NCBI RefSeq assembly: GCF_000972845.2
Contig: NC_040032.1
Span: forward strand, 595,583-659,582
Source: Larimichthys crocea
Lineage: Eukaryota > Chordata > Actinopteri > Sciaenidae
DNA length: 64,000 bases
Direction: 5' to 3'
Shown: positions 11,173 to 28,196 of the stretch, piece by piece
Position numbering within the stretch: the first letter of the stretch is position 1
Layout: each line of letters begins with the position of its first letter
The notes under the pieces: model-generated
Seen by the model: the letters and a program-made list of their open reading frames with translations, nothing else
What the model was told of the DNA's origin: nothing
Database searches by the model: none
Made by a program: the position numbers and the translations under genes

Positions 11173-14100
11173 GTAAGTTAGCAGTCTTTACGCCCGTCTG
11201 TGTTTTTGTTTTGGCACTTAGAAAGACTTGTTATTTGTGACGACGAACCGCCCGCAGTGTCTGCGCTCTCCCGTTCCGACCTCAAAATGGCGGAGAGGCC
11301 GAAAGCTAAGCTAAGTGGCAAAGTTGGCATTCACGGGAGCGTCGCTGTAGAGACGGAGCGTGAAGGTAACACAGCAGTGTGTGGGTCAGCTGTGCCGAAT
11401 GCGTTCGCCGAATTCAAACCGTTTCTGTGTTCCTCGGTCTTGTTTGTTGTGAAGCCTGACTGCTCGCTCGGCTAACGTTAGCCGCGTCTATTTCTGTTCT
11501 GTTCTGTGGGGACGAGCTAACGTGGTACGTTAGCCGGCTAAGCTAAGTGAGGAGCTGTCAGCTCGCTGCCATATTCCCGCAGCCGGGCCAAAATACTCTG
11601 AAATGGATACATCAAATGCCACATTTCCAACTCGAGAAGTTGGCTTTATATATTGTGAAGAGCCAAATTCATGTCAATAACATGACACTATGACAGTTAG
11701 CTTAAACAGTGTTGTCTTGTACTGGGAAATATCAGCTAACAGCCCTGTGATCAAAGTTCCATTCCTCTGAACGTTTGAAGGGATATCACTGTTGTTTCCT
11801 AATCTGTTGACTAGCTGTGTGTCGGCGTAGACCAACGCCCTGTGTGTGTTGTGGTGTGGTGGTTGTGGCGGTGTAAATCCAGCCTGCTCACACTGACAGC
11901 TCCACTTTACATCTACGTTATCGTGCTATGCTAACGTTAGCTGGGAAGGGCGTTGCTGAGCCATTGCTGCAACTTTGCCCTTGTGGCCATCGAAGCCTGT
12001 GAAGACGTCACCCGAGCCACATTTTGAACTCCGTGAATCTGTTTCAGGCAGAAAAGAAAGCAGCCGTCAGGTGATCTGTGCTGTTCTCATGCGTGCTGAA
12101 GGTTTGAGGGATCAGCAGGGTGGAGACTAAAAAAAAAAATAGTGATAGTGAAATAGTGATATTCAAGAAGGCTGGACAAAACTGTGTCATAGCTGAATTT
12201 CACTGAGCTGATTGAATGCTCAGTAATTGTCCAGTAGCTGTAGAGCATTAAACGTCAGGGCCCATGACTGTGGAATATGAATGTTATAAACCTTAATATG
12301 TACTTAATCTGTCAAACTACATCGCCATCTTTTGTTTCTTAAATGTTTTTAAATATAATAAAATGTTTCATTCAGTATTCATAGCTGCATCATCCTCTGG
12401 ATGGGAACAGCTACATGAATACAATAATGAAATCATCAAATCTGGATCAGCGTCATGTTTTGATATTCTGTCACGTTTGAAGTCTTGACTGTTGGCACTG
12501 ATGGTGCATGGCATGTTTCAGATAAAGGAGAAGGAACTTTTGAACTCAGTGTTTTTATTATAGGGCAAGTAATGTCACGATAAACCCAGAGAGAGCTGCT
12601 TGATTAAGAAAATGTAATGATGTGCTGCCAGTTAAAGAAAAGAAAAGGATTTGCTTTGTGGTTCAGTTTGTGCCAGAAGGGACTTGTTTGGCCTGAAGGT
12701 CACCCATAAGGAGGGGCACTGTACAGCAGCTTGACACAAACCAGGCATGATGACTTGATATGCAGCCAGATTTGATGCCTGTGGCTGCTTTCATTACCAG
12801 GTTTGTTTTGTATTTGATTGACAGTTGAAATGGATAGATTAAGTAATAAAATGATTCTGTGGTTCCAGCTTCTCGAGTGTGAGGATCAGCTTTATTTGGG
12901 TCTAGAACTGACAAAACAAGAAAGAACACTGATGGATGTCGTTCTAGACTAATCAGTAAATTCATAAAATAAATGGATCCAATGGAAATAATTGTTAGCT
13001 GTGACTTGTCTGAATATTGCCATATCACAAATGAATGTTGCACTACTTGTTTATGCTGAACAATTAATCAAATCTAGAAATACATTACAGGAATATAAAA
13101 CTGTAGCATATCAAATTAAGCGCTTCCTAAACTAGCAGTCAGCCACCAAGGGTGATCTATTAGGCTTCACTCGGGGAGCTGTCATGCATGTGCACCCTGC
13201 ATGGCCCCGTGTAAAAATCCTGGATGTTGCAGCTGCAGTTGGGAGTAGAAAAGTAATATAGAGCAGAGAGCAGACGGGCTAAACGAAAATCAAATGCCTG
13301 GAGGAGAAGGTGTAGACCTACCCCCCTGAAACAGATCATCATCCGCTGTTTGGAAGTGTTTGGGATTTAGGGCAAGTTATGTAAGCAAGAACAAATCACA
13401 ACTAACAGCCTGAAAAAACAGCACAAAGTGCAGCACGATGAACGCTTGAAGGCCAAGGAGAGTGACCCCGCTATCATCCTTTTCCAGTGTCATCTCAGAC
13501 ATCCATATGCGTGAAGCTGTACAGCATGTCAGCATATCTCTCCAGGGAGCGCAGTGCTCTGTTGATGTTCATTTAAGGTAATACTATGAATAAATATCAT
13601 TCTTACTTTGATACACAGATTTGGACATTAGCAGAAATGTAGCACAATGTGAGGGGTATAAAATCACTAAAATCAATGACGGATCCTGATCCACCATCAG
13701 ATTTTGGCCATAATTGTGCAGCTTACATAGTTTTATTAACAGCCAACAATGCCGAGTTTTACAGTTTATGATGATGATGTATATCTCAGGAAGGAGGTCT
13801 TCACAGTCCAAATCCTGAGGGAGAGCATTTCTGTACATGTTGTTAGAGAGGACAGCGTATCCATTCCAGGGTTGATAAGTGTTGTTCACGTGGAGAGGAT
13901 GGGTACAGCTGAATGTGGCTCTGTGTTCAGACTAATGTTCAGCGCTCTGAGGAAGACAGATGAGGCATAATTGACGTCACAGTCTGTTATTGTATCCTAA
14001 TGAGAGCTTAGTCACATCATGTTCATCTTTTTCTGTTTCACAGCTAAAAACCAAGAGCATGTGTTATGGTAACATGTTGTATTCCTTGAGAAAGAAGCAG

Positions 14101-15569
14101 GAATATAAGCTGTGATCTGTGTTGTGATTATGAGCGGATGCAGAGAGATGGGAGGGAAATGAAATGTGGTCGTCATGCTGCCTGCGTGTTTCATGGCCTC
14201 CTCATTGACACGTCACTGAGTCATGTTACATATTGTGGAGGGATTGTTTCTTCATCTTTCTCAGTTTTTGGATATGACCTGCTAGAGAGAGGACTGACAG
14301 TGACTGTGGTAGTTTCAGGTGACATGAACAATGATGTTAGAATATTTGAGTGAGACCCAATAACATTTGTGAGCTTTGACAAAAGGTTGTGTTAAACTTG
14401 TGTTTGATGTTTTATGGTGACCCACCATTTTTACAGACAAACTTGTGCATTCATTATTTCAAAGCCATGTTCTCCTCTCCTGGGTGCAGCTCTATTTGAA
14501 TGAAAGTGAAAGTGTTGTCATTCCACCACCACACCAAATTCCATTCTTAAATTTAGCGCTTCAGAGTTTCTTCGCTTACATGCTGAACATGAACTGGCTA
14601 AAAAATATTTATTTTATAAATTCTAGAGATCCATCTGAAGCACTCTTTAGATCCACCACTCACTTATTAAATGAAAATCTGGAGCCTTTCCTTCTGTCTT
14701 CCTCGTCGTCAAACAGCGGTGAATAACACAAAAAGCTGCAATGATCATTTTCCATTCCAACACAATTGCAGCTTGTCACTGCTCTTTAGTACTAATGAAT
14801 GATGATACTCTTTCAAAATAAATCTTTATCATTTCCTAACTGTAATGTCTTTATGTTTATCAGCATATCATTATTGTATCAGTGCTGTCTGTTTTGCTTA
14901 TAGTCAGTGTGAACTGAAGGAGGAGGAAAAGGTTGAACTGAGGCTCTTCATTCACCTGTCGCCAATCCATCAGTGCCTATTATGTCTTATCAATTCTTTT
15001 TATTCAATGAAAAACTTCAAACTGAGCCCATCCTAAGGATCTATATTGGTGCTGAGCCGGGTGTATATAATGGATCAGTCAAAGCCGATGCAAAGGGTTG
15101 CTCTCTTTAACGACAGCTGGGCTCTATAACTTGAGCATTTCTAGTTGGGCTACGACATGGAGTTTTGAACAGATTGTGAAACGGTGAAGAAGATAAGCTA
15201 TTTCTATCTTCTTAATGTCGGGCACTGAGTCTGGCTCCCCACAAAATCACACGAAATGTTTGACAGCACTTGGACTGGCTGAGCCTATGTTCACATTTTC
15301 TCAGGCAAAGTTTTGCAGAAAATCCTCTTATAGAATTTTATTTTTGCCATATGCTTTCATACATTTCGTGGTAATGGCTGGTACTGGTGCAGGATCAGCA
15401 AAGCCAAAAATAAAATAATTGACTGTCCCCTTTAGCTTTTTGTCGCTCTTCAGTGACAGAGCATGGGTGAAAACATGAGTCATCCCTGCGCGCTCATTCA
15501 ACAGAATTCCTTTTTGTATTACAGTTTGACAGGTACATTACCTCTGCATCCTGCACAGAGCTGTGTGTT

Positions 15570-15730
15570 CTTTTTTGGGGGGGGCCTTTTCAAGCTTTTA
15601 TGACAGAGACAGCTGAAGAGTGACAGGAATGTGGGGAGAGAGAGACGGGGAATGACATGCAGGTCGGAATCGAACCCTGGGCCGCAGTACATGGGGCGGA
15701 TGCTCTACCAACTGAGCTAAACTACACCCA
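15570..15730 (-). mobile_element. tRNA-derived SINE with perfect 13-bp target duplication
   Basis: Read on the minus strand, the head has a tRNA-like A box (TAGCTCAGTTGGTAGAGCAT) and B box (GGGTTCGATTCC), followed by a SINE body with GTCATTCCCCGTCTCTCTCT. It is flanked by identical AGAGCTGTGTGTT at 15557-15569 and 15731-15743, a target-site duplication typical of LINE-mediated insertion. Its 3' end carries a poly-C run. Confidence 0.9.
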
Positions 15731-17366
15731 AGAGCTGTGTGTTGTGTTTAAGGCAGAAAAATAGTGTTAAATAGAAGTTGCTTCCACACATGAATGGATG
15801 CATATGAGTGGTAAAATGGTTCTAAAAACCGAGGCCAACATAGTGGACTAACATCATGTCAAACTGTGTGCTAATGTTGTTCATCTGGAGTCTGATCTGT
15901 CTGTGGAAACACTGCAAACACATGTACAGCAGCTTTGAATGTGTTGATTAGCAGAACAAGACGAGTCCCCACAGTGCTTCAGCAGCCTCTCACAGGATAC
16001 AGGTCAAATGAATGACTGCTGATATAGGAGTGTTTATCTCTGAGGACATGTGGCCATACTCAGTCTGGAGAATAATGCTACAGCATGTTGTGCATGTTAG
16101 CCTGAGCTCAGCTCACAGTGAATGGAGGGTTTTTAGACTGGTCCTTGAGAACTTTCATTTATTTTGGTTTCTTTATTTTGTTATGTAAGGTTCCAAAAAG
16201 CACACAAACAAACCGTATTCACTATTTCCAACATTTGAATAAGCCTGATTCAATGACAGGACCTTGATCCCTTCTTCTTGATTAATGACTCTGACCATGT
16301 TCCCTCTGTTTAAGCACTGAGCCTAGATAATTGCACATTTGCCTTTCAGTGTGTTCACTGTGTGACTCCTGCAGACTGAACCCAGGCTTCATACTGTCAC
16401 TGTCTGTGCGTTCTCCCTCCCAAATACACTTGCTGTTGAAGCTCAGGAGTCTCAGGCAGGTGCAGAAGCTACCGAGGTTGTCTTAGTTACGTAATAGTTT
16501 AGAGGTTGGTCTGTTTGGTCAAATAGCTATTTTTGAAGCACGCTGAGAGTGCTGCTAAGCTCTGTCCGGTCAGCTCAGAGCACTCATCATGTCTGCAGAC
16601 AGAGAAAAGGAGTTCTCTCCAGGACACTTCTGGCACGTCCCTGGCTAAATGTTTTGTTCCTCTGCAGCTGAAATGTAATGCTCCAGCACTCAGACTGTAG
16701 CTGACTTGTCAGTGGAATGGAAACTTTTTATTCCTTTCTTTCTTTTCACACTAAATTTCTGTAGCAGCCTGCTCATACTGAAAATCCATGTGCACAATGG
16801 GGCGTCTTTTGACAGCGCTGTCAGCCAAAGACTCAATCACAGTGGACGGCAGATGAGCGTGTAACACTGTCTACTTCAAATGTGGCTCAGCTAACTTCAC
16901 TGACGCTCATTGCCGGAGCAGAGAGCATCAGAGCAGCCAACAGATTGGGCTCACCCACCCCCCATTTGTGTCTGCTTCCATCAGTTAGTTTTCTGAGTCG
17001 TGGTCATTGTGTGACTCTGTTTGTTAAGTTGACAGCCCACCATGCTGTTGCTCAGCATTGCTCTGTGTATAGTGACGCAGCTAAAAAGAAAAATGCATTG
17101 ATATGACTGACCAAGTCGATTCGGAGTCTTCTTGACTGATGACTTGAATCATTGACTTTTAAGGGGCTGTCATTTATTTTCTTAAAGTGTTTTTTTTGTG
17201 TTTAGAAGCAGCAACAAACAGTGAAACAGAGCGAGGCAGCAGACAGTACATGCAATGATGGCTTGTTGTTAAGGTCTTCTCTCCGTGTCTGGGGTTAATC
17301 CTGTTAGCTGTCCAGTCCCTTCTTTACATCGCGCTGTCAGCTGTATGGAGGACTTGTGGTCTCTAT

Positions 17367-17369
<3 letters not shown>

Positions 17370-17419
<50 letters not shown>
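17370..17419 (+). repeat. (CA)n microsatellite
   Basis: A perfect CA run of about 25 units in LIS1 intron 1. Confidence 0.95.
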
Positions 17420-17421
<2 letters not shown>

Positions 17422-17841
17422 TCAGTCTGGTGTAGCTGCTAAGCAGCTTAGTGCTATTGTGGCCCCAGGTGCCTGCAATGTTGAAGCTCAGGAAGTGAAT
17501 GTTCTTATTAGCTCACAATCTCTGAATGGTGTGTTTTGATTTGTCAGCATGTTCTGTTTGTTGATCTGTGCTCTTCTGTTAGGATGGTCACATTGTCCCA
17601 AAACTCAGATTTCAAAATAAGTTTGATACGACGAGTCACGCAGTTAGCCAAATAGACTGCTACTTTCTAAAATAAATCATTTGCTTGTGTAACATCCAGA
17701 GTCTAAGATCCAGTGTGCAGAAGGTTGAGTTGCTAGTCCAGTCTTTAGTTGTAAAATGAATCTCTGTTCTCAGTGTGTTTGGAAATGGATGTAATGGAGT
17801 AAACTTTGTGGCTGATATGTAGAGCCTAAGGATGTATGCAT

Positions 17842-18516
17842 TAGAGTTGTCACGATACTAAAATGAGTAACCACGATACTATACATCAAAGTATCGCGGT
17901 TCCGGGTATTATCGCAATACTGCTGCCTTTTTTTATTATTATTATTTTTATAAACTGCAATGTATTTGTACAAGTTAGTTTGAAACAACGACGTTTGTTT
18001 TTTAAGCAAAATTAGTGTTGCCACTGACGAAGACGCCACGGCAGACTCGCTGCTCGGGCCCGGTGCTTCTGCCATGGTGAGTGTGTTGTCTCGTGTCTGG
18101 GCGAGACAGAACTTTAGCTTGTTGTTTGTTTTGAAGTTTCTATCGAAGCGGAGCTGTCTTCGCAGAGTTCGTTCTTGCCGGCAGAAACAATGAACAGCCA
18201 ATCAGCTAACAGACGGGCGGACCCAGCGTGTGGAAACAGCCTATCATATCCCTGGACGTCACCAGTAACAGGCAAACAGCCAATCATTCAGCAGCTGTGT
18301 AGTTCGGTTGTGGTTCCATGTTGGTTTGTTTACAAAGGAGTAGCATGCAGTGAGAAGCCGGGAGGAGAGTAGAGGCGGCCGCTATGTAGCGGAGACTGGC
18401 ACCGGTAGTATAGTAATCCACGGTAGTACCGTCGTGTAAAATTTCTAGTATAGTAGCGACGGTTATGATTTGGCACCGCGGGGTACCGTGTATACCGTGG
18501 GTATCGTGCAACTCTA
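17842..18516. mobile_element. hAT-type MITE with perfect 8-bp target duplication
   Basis: The termini are TAGAGTTGTCACGATAC and, inverted at the right end, TAGAGTTGCACGATAC. The element is flanked by identical GTATGCAT at 17834-17841 and 18517-18524. The 8-bp duplication and TAGAG-type ends place it in the hAT superfamily. The 675-bp body has subterminal repeats related to 'cacgatact/gtatcgcggt' and no transposase. It lies about 160 bp upstream of LIS1 exon 2. Confidence 0.9.
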
Positions 18517-18678
18517 GTATGCATCAGTGAACCAATAAATGAACAGGACTGCAAACTCCCCGACACTGTCATTAATCTTTTAACTGTCAACTGTACTCAC
18601 TCATTTGTCTTTCAATCCTAGAATATATTTTTGCTGTCCATTAGCTGCATGACTTTTCCTGTTCTCTCTCTCCATCAG

Positions 18679-18917
18679 GTGATGGGCACGTCTGATCAGT
18701 GAGACATTTGGACCTGTGGATACTCGTCGAGTCTTGTTCCTCCAGTTAACTGACAGCAGTTCGCCTCCCTGCGCGTGGCACTCTTTTCGCCACCTCCCGA
18801 GTATCTGAAGGAAGATCACAGAGGGACTCGGACGCCTCCCAGCCGCACTCTTCCCCAGCCACACTCCCTCAGCACATCGCCTCACCCTCACCTCCCCAAG
18901 AGGGAGAGAACAGCAGC
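18679..18917 (+). promoter_or_regulatory. pafah1b1: LIS1 exon 2 5' UTR with a short upstream ORF
   Basis: The acceptor CTCTCCATCAG at 18678 begins exon 2. The 239-base leader before the LIS1 ATG contains an upstream ORF at 18682-18702, ATG plus five codons then TGA (MGTSDQ), three bases into the exon. Such a uORF could lower initiation at the main start; this is an inference. Confidence 0.7.
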
Positions 18918-23486
<4,569 letters not shown>

Positions 23487-24730
23487 GACCGCCTCCATCT
23501 CGCCCCCAAACTCTAAAAACAGCCCTGAACCCCACTTTACCCGACCCCTCTCTTTGCACCTCAGCCCTCATCCTTCTGTCCTGACACCCAGCCCAGCCCC
23601 TCACCTCTTCACACTCCAAACCATAGTTGACCATGGCGCTTTACCTTTTCCTCCCCCCCCCCCCCTCCCCCCGCCCCCCTCCCTCGCTCCCCCTCTCCTC
23701 CCCTCCTCCCCTACATCAGTCCAGCCCTATTAAGATGACTATTGTCCTTTTATGTAATTATTCTGGATGTAGGGTACGCTTAATAAATGTCACGCAATCT
23801 CTGACACATAAACACACTCAAAAGATAAGTATTCCTTGCATGGTGAATCAAACAAAAAAAATTGTATACTGTTAAATTTGCCGAATTTGCATACTGTTTT
23901 CATGACTTCCTGTCGGGTCAAAGGGGAAATATCATAATATGTGTGCTGGCGCAGGTAGATTTTGGTTAACTGACTGACTACACCCTTTGTTGAAGAGGTT
24001 TAGGTTTTGTTTTGTTTCCACTCCATGCCTCCATCATTGTGGTCTGTCACTACATGGATGGTGATAGGGAAGGTGAGAGGAAAGTGAGCATCAAGGAGAG
24101 AATGAGAATGAAGCTGTCCAGGACAAGACGATAACATTGGAAGAAAACATTAGGCCGGACACAGCTCCCTAGTTGAATCACATGAGGTTCTGTGGGCGAG
24201 TGCACGTGTACATGTGTGTATACATTGTGTGAGTGTGTGTGTTTGTATATTACGACAGGAGAATCTCTCTGCTGTCTCTGCTCTGATGGTCAGAGGGAGA
24301 GAGGAGGCAAAGCTTCTCACCCACTGTGTTCATTCATACTACTTCATCTCTTTTAACAAACTTGCTTTCTAGTAGACACTCACAGGACCTTAATGATCCC
24401 TAAGCTGCTGAGAGCACAGGCACACGCCCCATAGCAAAAGTGTGTTTTACAGAGGAAAAAGTCTGCTCACCTTTTATGAGGTTTGTGTGTGTGTGTATGT
24501 CGGCCCAGAGAATCGCCCGGTGCCCTCTTTGCTCGCTATTTCTGCCTTGTTAACCCATTGAGGGCTCCCTCACACGGGACTTACATTCTGCTTTCTGTGG
24601 TCTCACTGCTCTCTTTACACACACATGCACATACACTCACAAATGCACATACACGCACAGTAAAAGTTGTGTATCAATATATCTGGATGTCATTGTTTGC
24701 AGCATAATGAAATAAAATTCTGTAAATATA
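23487..24730 (+). terminator. pafah1b1: LIS1 3' UTR with at least two poly(A) signals
   Basis: The 3' UTR begins with a strongly C-rich segment (about 23500-23720, including an unbroken run of 14 C at 23657). Canonical AATAAA hexamers lie at 23782-23787 and 24711-24716, so short (about 300 nt) and long (about 1.25 kb) 3' UTRs are both possible. Mammalian PAFAH1B1 also has a long 3' UTR. Confidence 0.6.
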
Positions 24731-27054
24731 ACTTATCCATTTGTGTATTTTTATTATGGCAGAGTTTCATGGCGAGGTCACGTAGTGCTGCACACCTTCC
24801 AGTTCATCCATGTTAAATACATGAAACGGCAGTGCTTGCATGTATGCAGCATTTAAATGTTTGCTTGGTACTGATTCTGTCACTATTAAACATTTTGGTA
24901 GTGGCTCTGTGACATTTGATAAAACAAAATGCAGGCTTCTATAAAGTACAATTTGGTTCAATAAGACAATATTTGTGATGTGGATAGTGTGTAGCCCACA
25001 AAATGTGTTTTTATTATTTAAACATATCTGATAATATCTGAGTCTGATAACTTTAAATCATCAGAGTAAGGTATTCTAAAAGAAATGGGTCACAAATCCT
25101 GCTGCTCTAGACAGTGAATATTATTTATGTATAACTCTGGCTCTGGTGCACAGATGTGGGTCTGTTGCTGCACTATAGCCTTTTAGCATCTTTCACTAAC
25201 TTCCACGTGAGCAGGGATCAGATGCTAACTGTCAATGCTGTTACTGAAGATTAAGGAGAAACAGATCTTGTCTCGACCTCGCAGCTTTTCCTGGGAGAAG
25301 GGAAGGATGTGGTACTACGTTTATTCCTCAGATATAGCTCAGTTCTTACACTGCGAGCTCAGACTGGAGAGGCAAACATCAGGAAGGCAACAGGGACAGG
25401 CCCCCCTTATCAATTATGTAAGGTACCCCAGTCTACTTCTGTGCTCACACACACCTGCTCACTCACCCACACGGCAATCACTCTTTCTCTGTGCTCCCTC
25501 TGCGGTAACCTGGCAACAGTTGCCAGGATAACAAGTGTGCACACACCACACCTTGCTGTGTCTTGCTGGTCTGTGAGGGTGGAGAAACTGGGTGGTAGAG
25601 TAAGGCGTAAGATGCATATGCCAAAAAGTTATTACAACACAAGGTCTGTGTGGTCAAAGGACAGTGAGAATGAGAAGACTGTGGTGAAAGTGGACACATG
25701 ACTGAGAGGAAGAAGTAGCTTCATGGGACTTAATGAAAAGATAATAAACCTGTCTCAGTCTAAAACTCCTGTTCTTTAACAGAGTCACTGGAGTAGAAAC
25801 ATTGGCCTACATTCACCCGCCACCACACTCTCATGCCTTACACACACCTTTCACCTCATGCAAGATGAAGACACCAAAACAGAGTAGCAAAAGCTCACTT
25901 CCTCATTTATATTGCTTCTAGGTCACCCATTTCTCTCCCTCTGATAAAACTGTTTTTACAGATGTAAGACAAAGAGAAAGTGAAAGGAACTGCAGAGCGA
26001 TAAGCCAGCATTGATTTAGATAAGCTGGCATGATATGAAAGTGTTGAGAGGTTTCAAGGTCAGTGTATACACCAGACGTATCTCTGACAGATGCAGCAGT
26101 ATTGATTCTCTCAGAGAAGATTGAACCATTTTACAAAAGCAGCTGGCTTTTCTTTATGAACATGTGCATGTAGCTGTAGGGTCTGTATTAATATATAGGT
26201 TTGTGTGTCATCCCTCTATAGCTTATGTGAGTCCCACTATAGTTTACGTGAGCAGTGTTCTAATCCCTGCAAAGCCGGAGAAGGAGGAGGATGATAGGGA
26301 GGTTTGGACAAAGTATCATATAGGATGTGGCGCTCTCTAGTGGTAATATGCATGGAGAGGTTTGATGTCCCAGTATGGGAATAATTTTTTTCTTTAAATG
26401 TGAGCAGTGGTCCCATGGATGTCATGGAAAAGATAATAAACCTGAACATGTTCTTGTGTTCTTAGGGGAGGCCGCAGATGAGAAATATTAATGAGTTTGT
26501 TTTTGCAGTTCTATCTTCACAATGAAAATAAGATCAGGAAAACGCTTGAAGAAAAAGAGACATTTTTGTTTGACTCTGTCATATTTTCCAAGTCATGGAC
26601 TGGGCTTGTAATTGGAGTTGTGGTTTGTGTAAGAATGAGTGTTTCTTACTTAAGGTTCAGAATGAATGCTGTGCGTTCAAGATACAATGAAATGTGGCTG
26701 TTGCAGCAGAATTAAAATAAAATAAAATAAGGAAAGTTAAAAAATAATAATAAATATGTATATAAAAAGTAAGATAGAACACAAGAACAATTTGGGACCT
26801 GATTACAGGATGAAGTGAGAGTGATGTCTGTGATGATTTGATCATATGTAAATCAAGAAATTCACATTTTCATCTTTTCACCTGGGCTCATAGTGATGTA
26901 TAACACCATTAGTTGACACACATTACATGCTCATTCTTTGAGATGCTTGACATCCTTCAACATTAAAGGACAAATTTGGACTGTGTTTTGAGTACTTTTG
27001 GTCCTCCCTATTTTGTGTTTAGAAGCCACCTGCTATATATTCCTATTGCTATAC
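24731..27054. other. LIS1-MNT intergenic region, left part
   Basis: No gene is supported. A short AAAAT repeat is at 26713-26732. Open stretches here are short, have no recognisable family motif and lack splice context. Confidence 0.5.
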
Positions 27055-27500
27055 CATAAAATCTAGAATAGAATTGAAAATTCTTCTCCTTACTTATAAA
27101 GCTCTTCATGGTCAGGCACCATCATATCTAAAAGAGCTCATAATACCTTACTACCCCTCTAGAACACTGCGCTCTCAGGATGCTGGGTTCCTTGTGGTTC
27201 CTATAGTCTCCAAAAGTAGATTGGGAGCCAGAGCTTTCAGCTATCAGGCTCCTCTTCTGTGGAACAAACTACCATTCTGGGTTCAGGAGGCAGACACGGT
27301 CAACACTTTTAAGAATAGACTTAAGACTTTCCTTTTTGATAAAGCTTATAGTTAGGCCTGGCTCAGGTCACCCCTTAGTTATGCGGCTATAGCACTAGAC
27401 TGCTGGGGGACTTCCCATGATGCACTGAGCTCTTCTCTCCCTCTCTGCATCAGTGCATGTTACTAACTTAGCTTCTTCTGCTTTCTCGTCTCTCAGGTTC
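27055..27500 (+). mobile_element. L2 LINE fragment (RT C-terminus and 3' UTR)
   Basis: The frame 27074-27352 encodes the L2 C-terminal block ([20 protein letters not shown], then [20 protein letters not shown], ending in KTFLFDKAYS). It keeps the AFSYQAPLLWNKLPFW segment that the CLUH-intron copy lacks. 3' UTR-like sequence continues to about 27500. Both ends are truncated and no GATTT tail is seen. Confidence 0.85.
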
Positions 27501-27594
27501 TCATGGATCATGGCCACATCCTAGATCAGTGATCAGTGATAACAAGTCGGATGGTTCCTTTCCTATTTAGACACGACCTCCATGATATCCAAAC

Positions 27595-28196
27595 ATGATT
27601 TTAAATGTGGACTCATCAGACCGCAGACCAGTTTTCCACTTCACCTCAGTCCATGTTAAATGAGCTCAGGCCTATAGAGGGCAGCAGCATTTCTGGATCT
27701 GGTTTATATCTGGTTTCCTCTTTGCATGGTGGAGAGTTTGTGGATGCAGAGATGAACTGTGTTCACAGATTATGGCTTATGAAAGAATCATGTCTGTTTT
27801 TGATGCAGCGTTGTCTGAGGGCCTGAGGATCACCGTGACCTCTCTGTGAGTGGTGAACCCCTCCCCACCTTTACTTCACAAACACTCAGCCTCTCTGGAT
27901 GTTTTTCTTAGACCCAGTCATGTTACTAACCTGTTGACAGTTTAACTTCATTCATTGTGAGATGTTCCAGCAGCTGCTTTCTTTCAGTATTTCTCAACTT
28001 TTACAGACTTTACTTGACACTGTCCAACTTTTTTCAAACGTGTTGCTGGCATCAAATTCTAAATGTTCGTATCATTTTACAAAAACAATCATATTTCTCA
28101 GGTTCAACATTGGATAAGTTGTCTTTGTGTTGTTTTCAGTTAAATATGGAGTTTGAATGTTTTGCACATCATCACATGTTTATGAGGTCTATTTAA
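27595..28196. mobile_element. Degraded teleost interspersed repeat
   Basis: Blocks such as CATCAGACCGCAGACCAGTTTTCCACTTC, split by CTCAGTCCATGTTAAATGAG, TTTCTGGATCTGGTTTATAT and, later, GTGTTGCTGGCATCAAATTC match from memory a DNA-transposon-like repeat common in fish genomes. It is heavily decayed and has no open frame. The family name is not assigned. Confidence 0.5.

Larger units (their letters stand above)
11173..18678 (+). other. LIS1 intron 1
   Basis: This 7.5 kb intron contains a CpG-rich start (to about 11600) with several GCTAACGTTAGC palindromes, a (CA)n run at 17370-17419, a SINE at 15570-15730 and a hAT-type element at 17842-18516. The open stretch at 11287-11472 (ATG within CAAAATGGCGGAG) lies in CpG DNA after the donor, and I see no protein family in it. 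Nothing else is supported between 12000 and 15500. Confidence 0.7.

Noticed and set aside
11200..11475. Possible small gene starting CAAAATGGCGGAG
   Set aside because: It lies in CpG DNA just after the LIS1 exon 1 donor. The 61 codons after this ATG match no family known to me and no matching downstream exon is evident; an alternative LIS1 first exon remains possible but unsupported.
15640..15720. tRNA gene on the minus strand
   Set aside because: A and B boxes are present, but the sequence continues into a SINE body and is bounded by a 13-bp target duplication; it is a SINE head, not a tRNA gene.
17770..18201. 143-codon minus-strand frame
   Set aside because: It lies largely inside the non-autonomous hAT-type element and has no transposase signature.
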